Below are positions 11,201 through 20,991 of a DNA stretch of 64,000 nt, in pieces (positions within the stretch are counted from its first letter, which is position 1; each line of letters begins with the position of its first letter). The notes beneath the pieces are model-generated. The model did no database searches. It had not been told where the DNA came from and saw only the letters and a list, made by a program, of their open reading frames with translations. A program made the position numbers and the translations under genes. Source of the stretch: Macrostomum hystrix (lineage: Eukaryota > Platyhelminthes > Macrostomidae); contig CATNEN010000008.1 in NCBI GenBank assembly GCA_950097015.1, positions 1,984,001 through 2,048,000 on the forward strand, written 5' to 3'.

Positions 11201-14013
11201 CGAGTGGGGGTGAGTGGCAGAGCGGTTAACGCGTTTGCCTCTCGCACCACGGTCCCTGAGCTCGATTCTGTGGCATGGCCACATTTATTTGGGGTGCAGC
11301 CACAGAGAAAAGACTAAGGGGCTTGTCGTGCAATTTACACCCTTGAGATGAGAAAGTCAGGGCAGATGTGCACACCTGTGTGAGCGTATGCCTGCGTACA
11401 GTATCTGTACGCGTGTGTGCTCAGGAGTCAGCGATGATGTGCCACTGCCCGCTGCCCTCCTGCAAATATAAATTAATTATTTTCCTGTGGAGTCGAGAAT
11501 CGAACCCCCGACCTTCAAGTCGTGAGTCGGACGCTCTAACCTCTAGGCTACAATTCCTTCGAATATATACGACGGCAACGAAAAAACGCGCATTCCCAGA
11601 TCCGACTCCAAGGATTTCTCAAAGCCGGACCTGCTGCGCAGCCTTTTAATCACCGTCAGTAACAACATCGGCCAGTTGGCATTCCTCTATGCTAGCAAGC
11701 ACAAATTGAAGCGCATCGTGTTTGCCGGCTTCTTTATTCGCGGCCACCTGCTCACAATGCGCACGCTAACCTATGGCGTTAATTTCTGGTCTCGCGGCAG
11801 CGTTAAAGCCTATTTCCTGCGTCACGAAGGCTACCTGGGCGCCATCGGCGCCTTCGTGCGCGGCGTCGAAAAGGACAGGCGAACCGGCGTCCTAACTGGC
11901 TCGTGGGCTGAGAATCTGTGCACAAGCAGCTCTTTCGATGTTAAAAGCTGGCACAGCCTTGCCGCTTTGGAATTGGACAAAAGAAAAGAGTTGACGGACT
12001 TTCCTCTTCTGCGAGATCGACTAGACTATGCGCCGGACACGTGGGATTTAAGTCAGGTGCGATGCCGAGCTGCTGGTTGTCCCACATCCCGAGATCCCTC
12101 TACACTTTTCTTCCTTCCAAATCCCCTATCTGGCCTTTACTAATCTCCCAAATCATTTAGATCCATTCTATGGCCTCAACCGCTCTCCAAAATCCCTTCG
12201 ATCCGTTCTATGGCCTCAACCGCTCTCCAAAATCCCTTAGATCCATTCTATGGCCTCAACCTATCTCCCAAATCCCTTCGATCCATTCTATGGCCTTAAC
12301 CACTCTTTCAAATCCCTAACTTTCACTCTTCTCCCAAGTCCCGTAGATCCCTCAGCCGACCTTCAGTTATTTCCTATGTCACTCAGATTCCACTTTAAAC
12401 TTTCATTTATGCTCCCTAATCCCATAAAACCCGAAATATTATTCCCCCATCCCTCAGGACTGGGCGGCCCGAGAGTATTGGCTAAACTGCTTCGAAGGCT
12501 CCATCAATAGGCACCAGAGCCGCGCGGTTGCCAGCCAGCCGGACAGTCCGAGTGCCGCGGAGAGAGGCGAAGCCTTCCGCTCGGCTTATCAGAACTTTTT
12601 TAAAGAGGCAAGAGCCAATCCGGTGGCGTTTGGCCAGCTCACAGTTCGGCGGATACTGGATGTACAGGTTGGCACTGGCTTTGCGATGGGATCATTTGGG
12701 TAGCATCCTCATTCGGGATAATTGTGATATTCAGTATCATGGGATTTTTTCAATAATGTATTTTTCAAAATTTTCCCGAATTTTTGTTAACAACGCGGCA
12801 GGATTTTGCAACCCTCAGGAGCACTGTTTGCGCGAGTCCGGCTTCCCGGATCCCTATTGGGAATTGAAGCGGGAGGAGAACGAACTCGCCCTGAATGGTC
12901 TGCAGGCTCGGCTGACCTGCCTGGCGGCCCTGCCTGTGGAGGAGCTGCCCGCCGCTTTGATCTGCGGCCTCCTCGGCGGCAACGTGTTCGACTGGGGCGC
13001 CGGCCGGGTGGCGCAGCTGCTGGCCGAGCGGGGTCGCGACTTCGGCCTAGACCAAGCAATGCAGCAGCTGCAGCCGCGGCCGTGGCTTGTTGACGATCTG
13101 GACGCTTGGACTGATCGATTGTTGGCCGGTGTCTACCGGTGCGCCGTGGTGTTCGTTGACAACAGCGGCTTCGACCTGCTGCTCGGCGTGCTGCCCTTTG
13201 CCATCGACCTACTGGACCGCGGCGTCAAGGTTTGCTTGCGTCAGCTCTGCACCCGAGATCCAATCTGCAAGCTGCACCCCAGATCCAATCTGCAAGCTGC
13301 ACCCCAGATCCAATCTGCAAGCTGCACCCCAGATCCAATCTGCAAGCTGCACCCCAGATCCAATCTGCAAACTGCACCCCAGATCCAATCTGCAAGCTGC
13401 ACCCCAGATCCAATCTGCAAGCTGCACCCCAGATCCAATCTGCAAGCTGCACCCCAGATCCAATCTGCAAACTGCACCCCAGATCCAATCTGCAAGCTGC
13501 ACCCCAGATCCAATCTGCAAACTGCACCCCAGATCCAATCTGCAAACTGCCGTGATCGATTCTCCTAAGGTACACAGACGCTAATCTGTCAAATCATGTC
13601 CCATCGCACCCCAGGTAATACTCGCTGCTAATCACGGCCCAGCCCTCAATGACGTCACCATCTTTGAGTTGCGCGCCCTTATGCGCCGAGTGGCCAGTTT
13701 CGTGCCGCTCGTAGCCGAAGCCCTGACCGGCGGACGCCTCCTGCTGGCCGGAACTGGCAGCTCCTCGCCCTGTCTGGACCTTCGCTGCGTCAGCGTCGAA
13801 GTGGCCGACGCCTGTCGTAGAGAAAACGTTGACCTAGTCGTTATCGAAGGCATGGGAAGAGCTGTACACACTAATCTGTACGCCAAGTTCTCTTGCGACT
13901 GTCTCAAACTGGCCGTTCTCAAGAATGCCTGGCTGGCTGATCGGCTTGGAGGCGACCTGTTTAGCGTCATCTGCAGCTTCGAGCCAGCATCGGCCCCTGC
14001 TACACATAGTTGA
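8210..14013 (+). CDS. PANK4: Pantothenate kinase 4 orthologue (kinase + DUF89 phosphatase)
   Basis: Exons: probable ATG-only coding end 8210-8212, then 9209-9505, 10412-10705, 10773-11014, 11600-12056, 12458-12667, 12819-13229 and 13615-14013 (TGA). All junctions are GT-AG and phases agree, giving about 771 aa; human PANK4 is 773. The N-terminal half is a PanK fold: [54 protein letters not shown] and [14 protein letters not shown]. The C-terminal half is the DUF89 4'-phosphopantetheine phosphatase: [37 protein letters not shown] and [11 protein letters not shown]. The phosphatase acts on 4'-phosphopantetheine and related metabolites in CoA metabolism. Unlike human PANK4, the Glu (10535-10537) and Arg (10797-10799) equivalent to PANK3 E138 and R207 are both present, so kinase activity is predicted. 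The first exon is less certain than the rest. Confidence 0.95.
8432..8470. other. Palindrome cluster GGGTCTAAGACCC / GACCCGCGGGTC
   Basis: Two overlapping palindromes, GGGTCT-A-AGACCC and the perfect 12-mer GACCCGCGGGTC, are followed by a GC-rich tract in an otherwise AT-rich intron. It may be the end of a small DNA transposon; no partner end was found. Confidence 0.4.
8610..8951 (+). mobile_element. tRNA-derived SINE, family 1 (copy a)
   Basis: The head is TGGCAGAGTGG (A box) and, about 40 bp on, GAGCTCAATTC (B box), a Ser/Leu-type tRNA relic. It is followed by a shared body (CCACATTTATTT, GGGCTTG, AAAGTCAGGGCAGATG, GTGTGCTCAGGAGTC) and a TTATTATT tail. The 11-bp AACCTTGGCAG occurs at 8606 and 8952, a possible target duplication overlapping the head. 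It lies in PANK4 intron 1 if the ATG exon is right. Confidence 0.85.
9589..10312 (+). repeat. 32-bp minisatellite, about 22 copies (PANK4 intron)
   Basis: The unit contains GAAACATCCAGCCTCC followed by (G/A)TGATTC(T/C)TTTATGTG. Copies at 9621, 9653 and 9685 confirm a 32-bp period. The array starts 84 bp after the exon end at 9505. Confidence 0.95.
11211..11482 (+). mobile_element. tRNA-derived SINE, family 1 (copy b)
   Basis: Head TGGCAGAGCGGTTAACGCG and B-box GAGCTCGATTC, then the family-1 body with CACATTTATTTGGGG and GTCAGGGCAGATG, ending in an AT-rich tail. It lies in PANK4 intron 3 in sense orientation. Confidence 0.88.
11484..11553 (-). mobile_element. tRNA-like head of SINE family 2 (copy c, head only)
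   Basis: On the minus strand it reads GTAGCCTAGAGGTTAGAGCG, then GGTTCGATTCTCGACTCCAC: A and B boxes of a family-2 head without the SINE body. No acceptor stem pairs, so it is not a working tRNA. It abuts copy b and ends 46 bp before the PANK4 exon at 11600. Confidence 0.8.
12150..12318 (+). repeat. 40-bp minisatellite, about 4 copies (PANK4 intron)
   Basis: The unit contains GATCCATTCTATGGCCTCAA followed by CCGCTCTCCAAAATCCCTT. It starts about 95 bp after the exon end at 12056. Confidence 0.85.
13246..13554 (+). repeat. 25-bp minisatellite, about 12 copies (PANK4 intron 6)
   Basis: The unit is ATCCAATCTGCAAGCTGCAC followed by CCCAG. It starts about 17 bp after the donor at 13230. Because the unit lacks stops in most frames, several spurious open frames span it on both strands. 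Confidence 0.97.
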
Positions 14014-14312
14014 TCCATTATATCAACTTGGACCCGATATACCACTTGACACGGTTTAACTTTTGTTAACATACTGATTGAGGTGTTAATTCCCTTTACT
14101 TATTTCAAGTATGTACTGCGTGTCCATTCTCATCTGCAATTCATTTTAACTGGATTTTCTGATTTAATTATAGAATTTTTTCTCTTCTCTACTTTTTATT
14201 TGATTTCTATACCTTGGTTTATCTCCAGGCTTGGGTAGGCTTAACTACTTAGGCTTAAACTTAAACTATACTGGCGTAATACATATTAAGGCCTTTGTCT
14301 TGATGCTTCAGA

Positions 14313-15687
14313 TTATCCTGGTGTCATTGCTGATGCCTGTGAAGTGGCATCCTGGTGTCATTGCTGATGCCTGTGAAGTGGCATCCTGGTGTCATTGCTG
14401 ATGCCTGTGAAGTGTGACATCCTGGTGTCATTGCTGATGCCTGTGAAGTGTGACATCCTGGTGTCATTGTTGATGCCTGTGAAGTGTGACATCCTGGTGT
14501 CATTGTTGATGCCTGTGAAGTGTGACATCCTGGTGTCATTGTTGATGCCTGTGAAGTGTGACATCCTGGTGTCATTGTTGATGCCTGTGAATTGTGACAT
14601 CCTGGTGTCATTGTTGATGCCTGTGAATTGTGACATCCTGGTGTCATTTTTGATGCCTGTGAAGTGTGACATCCTGGTGTCATTGCTGATGCCTGTGAAG
14701 TGTGACATCCTGGTGTCATTGTTGATGCCTGTGAAGTGTGACATCCTGGTGTCATTGTTGATGCCTGTGAAGTGGCATCCTGGTGTCATTGTTGATGCCT
14801 GTGAAGTGTGACATCCTGGTGTCATTGTTGATGCCTGTGAAGTGGCATCCTGGTGTCATTGTTGATGCCTGTGAAGTGGCATCCTAGAGTCATTTTTGAT
14901 GCCGGTGAAGTGTGACATCCTGGTGTCATTGTTGATGCCTGTGAAGTGGCATCCTGGTGTCATTGTTGATGCCTGTGAAGTGTGACATCCTGGTGTCATT
15001 GTTGATGCCTGTGAAGTGGCATCCTGGTGTCATTGTTGATGCCTGTGAAGTGGCATCCTAGAGTCATTTTTGATGCCGGTGAAGTGTGACATCCTGGTGT
15101 CATTGTTGATGCCTGTGAAGTGTGACATCCTGGTGTCATTGTTGATGCCTGTGAAGTGGCATCCTGGTGTCATTGTTGATGCCTGTGAAGTGGCATCCTA
15201 GAGTCATTTTTGATGCCGGTGAAGTGTGACATCCTGGTGTCATTGTTGATGCCTGTGAAGTGGCATCCTGGTGTCATTGTTGATGCCTGTGAAGTGTGAC
15301 ATCCTGGTGTCATTGTTGATGCCTGTGAAGTGGCATCCTGGTGTCATTGTTGATGCCTGTGAAGTGTGACATCCTGGTGTCATTGTTGATGCCTGTGAAG
15401 TGGCATCCTGGTGTCATTGTTGATGCCTGTGAAGTGTGACATCCTGGTGTCATTGTTGATGCCTGTGAAGTGGCATCCTGGTGTCATTGTTGATGCCTGT
15501 GAAGTGGCATCCTAGAGTCATTTTTGATGCCTGTGAAGTGTGCAATCCTGGTGTCATTGTTCATGCCTGTGAAGTGTGACATCCTGGTGTCATTTTTGAT
15601 GCCGGTGAAGTGTGACATCCTGGTGTCATTGTTGATGCCTGTGAAGTGTGACATCCTGGTGTCATTGTTGATGCCTGTGAAGTGACA
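14313..15687 (+). repeat. 34/36-bp minisatellite, about 39 copies
   Basis: The unit is CTGGTGTCATTGTTGATGCC plus TGTGAAGTGTGACATC (36 bp), or the GTGGCATC variant (34 bp). Runs of pure 36-bp units are open in frame; the 34-bp units break them. It lies between the PANK4 stop and the zinc-finger gene. Confidence 0.96.
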
Positions 15688-16012
15688 TTACAATGTCTCT
15701 ATTAATAATCTTGATGTCGTCAGGAAAATGCGCCTGGCTTCAAGCATATTTTATACTATTGTTTACTTAGGTAAATTTTCTTGTTTCATCATGTCATTTC
15801 TGATTGTCTGATTTCTCCCACTACATGTTGATTTGCTGCAGCCGCGTTAAATTTTAGTATTGACATCAGCAAACCAGTTGTAATTAACCTAAGTTGTCAT
15901 TGGTTCCGCAATAATTAGCAAGCATTTGATTACTATATTATCTAAAGTAAATTTCAATGTCTACTTATTATTTCCTTCATAAATATTAATTTAGTTAGAA
16001 ACTCATGTACTG

Positions 16013-16360
16013 GGAGGCAGAGCGGTTAACGCGTTTGCCTCTCGCACCAAGGTGCCTGAGCTCGATTCCACGTCGAGGCCACATTCATTTGGGGCGCAGC
16101 CGCTTGGGGGCTTGTCTTGCAACTCACGCCCTCCTCCAAGGGCCAACCTCCAAGGCACAGTGAGAGTGTACACTGCTTGACGATGAGAAAGCCAGGGCAG
16201 ATGTACAAACCTGTTTGAGCGTATGTCTGCGTACAGTATCTGTGCATGTGACTCATCAGGAGTCAGCGGAATGGTCAGAATTGCCTCCTCGCTGGCTGCG
16301 GGTCTAGTGTCACCAAACGATGTGCCATTGCCCGCAGCCCTCCTGCAATTATTATTAATA
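16013..16360 (+). mobile_element. tRNA-derived SINE, family 1 (copy d) with target-site duplication
   Basis: Complete copy: head GGCAGAGCGGTTAACGCG, B box GAGCTCGATTCC, the family-1 body and a TTATTATTAATA tail. Flanks ACTCATGTACTG (16001-16012) and ACTCGTGAACTG (16361-16372) match at 10 of 12, consistent with an ageing target-site duplication. It ends 25 bp before the zinc-finger exon. Confidence 0.92.
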
Positions 16361-16385
16361 ACTCGTGAACTGTCGCGACTTGCAG

Positions 16386-16550
16386 CCGCTGCGAGCCCTG
16401 TTGCCCGGTGGTAGCTCCGCCGCAGCCACCACTTCCTCATCGGCCTCTGTAATTTATGACAGCAGCCTACCCTGGTGTCCAGAATTGCTTGGCGTTGAAC
16501 TGGGCAGCCAGCTTCTATGGCCGAGCTTGGAGTACGAGTCCTTAATTGTT

Positions 16551-16582
<32 letters not shown>

Positions 16583-18065
16583 TATAAGTAAAAAGACCGT
16601 CTTGCTTGTATCCTCGCCGATTTCATGCCGCCTGCCAGCTGGCGCCGCCTCCGCTGAACCTACGGTCCAGTGCAAACTGTGCGGCAGGCAGTTTCGCCAC
16701 AGATACAACCTGCAGAAGCATCACCGGTTGAAGCACACTCCAGCCGGCCTGGATCGACCATTCGAATGCTTAGCCTGCGCCAAGCTGTTTAAAACTCGCC
16801 AGCATTTGCGCAATCACACAGTTGCTAGGCACAGATCGGCGATCGGCGAGGCGACGCGGACTAGGGCCGATTCTCGAGTTCGCCAGTTCCATTGCACAAT
16901 TTGCAAGCGCAGTTTTCGTCTGGACCGTCAGCTTCGGCAGCACCAGCTGCAGCACACGGGCGCCAGGCCGCACCGCTGCTCCGCCTGTCTGGCCGACTTT
17001 GTCACCGCCGCCGGATTGGCCCAGCATAGGCGAGGATTCGGCGAAGATGGGCGCTGCAAGTCAGCGGCTGCTGCTGAATCCGCGCAGGCCGTCCGCGTCC
17101 GCTGCTTCGCCTGCCAGCGGTCTCTGGTTGGTCTGCCCGCTCTGCGGCGACATTTGATTGGCTCGCACTGCTGCGCCGTGGCTGGCGTCTGCCTCGAGTG
17201 CCGCCTGGACTTCTACACTTCCGAGGGTGAGAAACTAGTCATGACCCATTATCTCATCATGACCCAATCTCCCTTTAGGATCCATTCTCGATGAACCATT
17301 CTCTCTTCAAGAACGCATTCTACATTACACATTCTCCCTTTATGACCTATCCTCCCGCCATGACCTATTCCCTGCATGACCCATTCTCCCTTCATGACCC
17401 ATCCTCCAAGACATCCTCCCTTCATGACCCATCCTCCAAGACACATCCTCCCTTCATGACCCATCCTCCAAGACACATCCTCCCTTCATGACCCACTCTC
17501 TCCTTAAAAGCCATCCTCCCTAGTTGTCTAATATCTTGGGAAATGGCTACGCACTCGCTCTTGCTGTTTTCCCGCAGACCTGCAGCTGCACATGCTAGCC
17601 AGCCACACCAGATCCATTGCCCTAAGATCTGGCGGATCCAGTGTCCTACTGCGCCGCTGCCGCCTTTGCTCTCCGTCCTCGGACTCCGTCTTCCATTCCG
17701 AGGAGGCGCCCCTACTGCGTCACCTGACCTCCGAGCTGCACTGCTCGCGGCCCAGCTGGCGCTGCGGTATCTGTCCGGGCCGTTTCTCTGATCACCAAGC
17801 CGCTCGGAGACATCTGATTGGCCACCTGGCTGGCAAGAAGGTGCACCTGTGTCCTGGCGGATGCGCCAGATTGTTTGTGACCAGATCCACTGCTAGAAGA
17901 CATTTCGCCAGCGGCAGGTGTCTAGGAGTTGATGCTGCCGCTGCTGCTGCTGCTGTTTCACCTGCCGGCTCAACTCAGTCAGTGTTTGGACCGCCAGTTG
18001 AGTTATGCGACTTGAATCCATTGGATGTGGCCAGCACTGTTGTAGTCCGGACTCAACCATTTTAA
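16386..18065 (+). CDS. C2H2 zinc-finger protein, 5' part unresolved
   Basis: Exons 16386-17226 and 17578-18065 (stop TAA). The acceptor is ACTTGCAG at 16385; there is no in-frame ATG before the fingers, so an upstream exon is missing. After a Ser/Ala-rich segment and a nine-Gln run (about 16552-16580), C2H2 fingers appear: CKLC...HHRLKH, CLAC...HTVARH, CTIC...HQLQH, CSAC...H (second His lost), CFAC...HLIGSH, CLEC...HMLASH (split by the intron inside the finger), CGIC...HLIGH and a final CPGGC...HFASGRC. Linkers are not the TGEKP type. The fingers imply nucleic-acid binding, probably a nuclear transcription factor; targets are unknown. The intron carries a minisatellite beginning about 15 bp after the donor, and the 3' UTR another. 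Confidence 0.85.
17242..17500 (+). repeat. Degenerate 16/32-bp minisatellite in zinc-finger intron
   Basis: Repeated TTCATGACCCATCCTCCAAG and ACACATCCTCCC blocks. Diverged CATGACCCAT units begin about 15 bp after the splice donor. Confidence 0.85.
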
Positions 18066-18127
18066 CCTGACCTGCTACAACTGCCCTACCCTCACTGCCC
18101 CCCCGGCACTGAATCACATCATCAACC

Positions 18128-18712
18128 CACTTGTCATCTCCCTCTTTTACGCTATCTCCCTCTTCCATCATCTCCCTCTTCCATCATCTCCCTCTTCCAT
18201 CATCTCCCTCTTCCATCATCTCCCTCTTCCATCATCTCCCTCTTCCATCATCTCCTTCTTCCATCATCTCCCTCTTCCATCATCTCTCTCTTCCATCATC
18301 TCCCTCTTCCATCATCTCCCTCTTCCATCATCTCCCTCTTCCATCATCTCCCTCTTCTTCCATCATCTCCCTCTTCCATCATCTCCCTCTTCCATCATCT
18401 CCCTCTTCTTCCATTATCTCCCTCTTCTTCCATTATCTCCCTCTTCTTCTATTATCTCCCTCTTCTTCCATCATCTCCTTCTTCCATCATCTCCCTCTTC
18501 CATCATCTCTCTCTTCCATCATCTCCCTCTTCCATCATCTCTCTCTTCCATCATCTCCCTCTTCCATCATCTCCCTCTTCTTCCATCATCTCCTTCTTCC
18601 ATCATCTCCCTCTTCCATCATCTCCCTCTTCTTCCATTATCTCCCTCTTCTTCCATTATCTCCCTCTTCTTCTATTATCTCCCTCTTCTTCCATCATCTC
18701 CCTTTTCTGTCT
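18128..18712 (+). repeat. 16/19-bp pyrimidine minisatellite in zinc-finger 3' UTR
   Basis: Units of TCTCCCTCTTCCATCA, with an extra CTT in many. It starts about 60 bp after the stop and ends just before the poly(A) signal, so it is probably transcribed. Confidence 0.93.
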
Positions 18713-18734
18713 TTCTTAGAAAACAATAGTCTAC

Positions 18735-18740
18735 AATAAA
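18735..18740 (+). terminator. Poly(A) signal AATAAA for the zinc-finger gene
   Basis: AATAAA lies in ACAATAAAATT just past the pyrimidine array, the first canonical signal downstream of the stop at 18065. Confidence 0.55.
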
Positions 18741-19040
18741 ATTAAATTTGGCCAGCTGTTTCTGCTATAACCAGTTAAACCATTGTTGAACATACTTACG
18801 AGCGCGTACTGTCAATTTATCAGTTTACATACATTTTTTCGTTAATATCAAATATCAGTTATTATTATTGAAAAATATTGTGGGAGTCCGGTTTGTACTT
18901 GAACAAGTGTCTCTAAATATAGCGAAATTTAATTACATTTTTTGTTTATAACCATCTACTGATTGATTCATATTAAAAAATCGCTTGCAAATACTTTGAT
19001 TTCCACGGCTGCCTGAGGGGGACTGGGGTCGGGCTGTCTC

Positions 19041-19110
19041 AAATCACATTCCAGTGTATTCGGAAAACGAACCTCTGACCTTCAAGTCGTGAGTCCGACG
19101 CGCTAACCAC
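19041..19110 (-). mobile_element. SINE family 2, head-only fragment
   Basis: Reverse complement of the family-2 tRNA-like head, including CTTCAAGTCGTGAGTCCGAC and a decayed B box. The body is absent. Confidence 0.7.
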
Positions 19111-19164
19111 TGGTCTAAAAAGCCCTTCAGAATTCAGAGAAAAGCCAAAAACAAACTAAACAGA

Positions 19165-19325
19165 ATTTGATTGATTGACTAATTGAACCTGCCACTATCG
19201 GGCCTGATGTGCAGCCGGCAGCACAGCCGCAGCTATTGCGCGCCGCTTCTGAAGGCTGCGTACGGCTGTTCAGTCCATGAACTGGGGAGGACTCCAAACA
19301 AACACTCAATTACCGCAGCTGACGC
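19165..19325 (-). mobile_element. SINE family 2, tail-only fragment
   Basis: Reverse complement of the family-2 3' half: ATGTGCAGCCGGCAGCACAG, GAAGGCTGCGTACGGCTGTT and CAGTCCATGAACTGGGGAG. The order relative to the preceding head shows two separate insertions. Confidence 0.75.
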
Positions 19326-19485
19326 TTTTGCTACGATTTCAACAAAATGATTTCTAGCTTATTTTAAGCAGTCCAGATGCTATATATTGAAGTCCTCGAC
19401 TGCTGCGAGTACGTGCACAATTGCGTGTGAAGATTGAGTCGAATGGCTTTATGCTGTAGGCAATCAAGTTTCAATTTGAAGCCTT

Positions 19486-19640
19486 GGCCATAGACTACGC
19501 AGAGGAGCTGGGCTCTACTCAGCCATTTTTTTTATCAATCATAGTCTATGGCCTCGACCACTTTAACTCGTTGCCTCTCAGCGCTCGCAGCGAAGAGAGT
19601 GCGAGTTTAAGATAGACGAAAGGTCTATCTCTGCCCAGCT
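19486..19640. other. Cluster of hairpins upstream of the Q/M/G-rich gene
   Basis: GGCCATAGACTA near 19487 is inverted as TAGTCTATGGCC near 19542. GAGCTGGGC near 19505 is inverted as GCCCAGCTC near 19635. CTCGCA/TGCGAG flank 19585-19606. AGATAGAC-GAAAG-GTCTATCT (19610-19630) is a perfect 8-bp stem. Confidence 0.6.
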
Positions 19641-19748
19641 CATCGACAGTAAGCGTTTTCATTATCGAAGGAAGCAGCACTGGAGTCGAATTTACAGAAG
19701 TTCAAGGAATACTACATCCATTGTACCAGAGAAGGAAACGAAGAAGCT

Positions 19749-20396
19749 ATGCAGCAGCAATGGGGCTACAACTCGGCTATGGGCTATAACGGCAGTGGAT
19801 CAAGTTGCGGCGGCGTCGGCAGCAGCGCTGGGGAAGTTAAAAGTGGCGGCGGCGGCTCCGACTGCCTGGCGGATCTCAGATTCGCCAGCATGCCGAGCAT
19901 TATGTTCCCCGATCAGCAACAGCAGCAGCAGCGGCAGTTCTACAACCAGGATTATCAGCGCGGAACGATGCGTCAGAACCAGCCGCAAATGAGCCCAGAC
20001 ATGATGGAACCCAACGACCTGACCTGGCTGAGATTTCAGCAGCTACAACGGCAGCAACAGATGCAGGCGAACGCATTGTTGAATGACAGCAACGATGGAG
20101 GCAGTATGTGCTTTCCGAGCTACTGCGGGGCGTCGCAGTCTGGCGGCAGCCCCTTCTACGGCAACATGAATCCGATGGACATGCCCATGCGCCAGTCTTT
20201 ACCATCTGGCGACATGCAGTGCGGCATGGGTTTCGACGGCTTAGGCAGCTCCAAGATGTTCTGTGGATACGTCGGAGACAGAAACGGCAACAGCTGCGGC
20301 GGTGGCTGCAGTGGCGGCATGGCGCACATGCCGATGGACGAGTGCTGCAGCGGTTCGAACCCGTTCCAGCAGTCCGGCCTGCTGCCAGACATCTGA
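19749..20396 (+). CDS. Gln/Met/Gly/Ser-rich low-complexity protein, unknown family
   Basis: 215 aa from ATG at 19749 to TGA at 20394. The composition is extreme: Q-runs (QQQQQQRQFYN near residue 57, QLQRQQQMQ near 98), Gly/Ser/Cys clusters and many Met; no recognised domain. The same frame is open upstream to 19663 and reads ESNLQKFKEYYIHCTREGNE just before the Met, which looks like real protein, so the true N-terminus is probably in an upstream exon and residue 1 may be internal. Plausible acceptors lie near 19680-19688. Q/G/M-rich tails are common in RNA-binding and transcriptional cofactors, but function is not inferred. Codon choice is GC-rich like neighbouring exons. Confidence 0.6.
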   Translation: MQQQWGYNSAMGYNGSGSSCGGVGSSAGEVKSGGGGSDCLADLRFASMPSIMFPDQQQQQQRQFYNQDYQRGTMRQNQPQMSPDMMEPNDLTWLRFQQLQRQQQMQANALLNDSNDGGSMCFPSYCGASQSGGSPFYGNMNPMDMPMRQSLPSGDMQCGMGFDGLGSSKMFCGYVGDRNGNSCGGGCSGGMAHMPMDECCSGSNPFQQSGLLPDI

Positions 20397-20898
20397 GGCC
20401 GGGGAGGGCAGTCACATCTTTATTCTAGAATCTTCCATATTTTTTACGTTGTGCTTTTAAGAAAGCGGAATTTTTTGCCTTAAAATCTGTCTGGGCCGAC
20501 TTTTAGTTTGAATGCATCAACAGTCGTTAAAGTGAACGCCTATACTGGCGACTGGAATGAGAGGCCGAATTAGTTACTTATAATCAGTACACAACTAACG
20601 AAGCTATGGGTTCCGTGCGGTAGTAAGATCGTACAATTCTATTGTTATGCAATATAAAGAAGCACACAGAATGAACTCGCTTCACTCACTCGTGCACAGC
20701 ATTGTTGGCATGATTTTGACAGTTTAGACTTTGGTTTCATTTATTTGATGTACCAACCACATTAATTTTAGCGTGTTATCAACTGTCAAAGCCGGGCTGT
20801 TTGTTGCCATTAACTGCATGGGAAGAGCTCTGAAACACAGATTTCTATCAACCGAGAAAAGTAGCATTTAGCTTTGTCTGACTGAGACACTATAGATT
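20397..20898. other. Intergenic/3' UTR stretch
   Basis: No repeat, exon or element recognised between two convergent genes. Confidence 0.4.
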
Positions 20899-20904
20899 TT
20901 TATT
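20899..20904 (-). terminator. Poly(A) signal AATAAA for the secreted Cys-rich gene
   Basis: TTTATT on the plus strand is AATAAA on the minus strand, about 90 nt beyond the stop at 20992. Confidence 0.5.
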
Positions 20905-20991
20905 CTGACACTTGGCACGAGACACATTTTGTCTATATTTCAATTGTCCTTTCTCAGCCCAATGGACATTATCTCCGCCATCCAGGACTCC

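Noticed and set aside
13087-13584. Multiple overlapping open frames on both strands in PANK4
   Set aside because: They read from a real exon through the donor at 13230 into the 25-bp minisatellite.
14313-15687. CRISPR-like regularly spaced repeats here and in other arrays
   Set aside because: Contiguous tandem units without unique spacers, in a eukaryotic genome.
15708-15767. Possible first exon (ATGCGCCTGGCTTC... to GTAAAT) for the zinc-finger gene
   Set aside because: Ends in phase 1, while the exon at 16386 needs phase 0; joining them gives an early stop.
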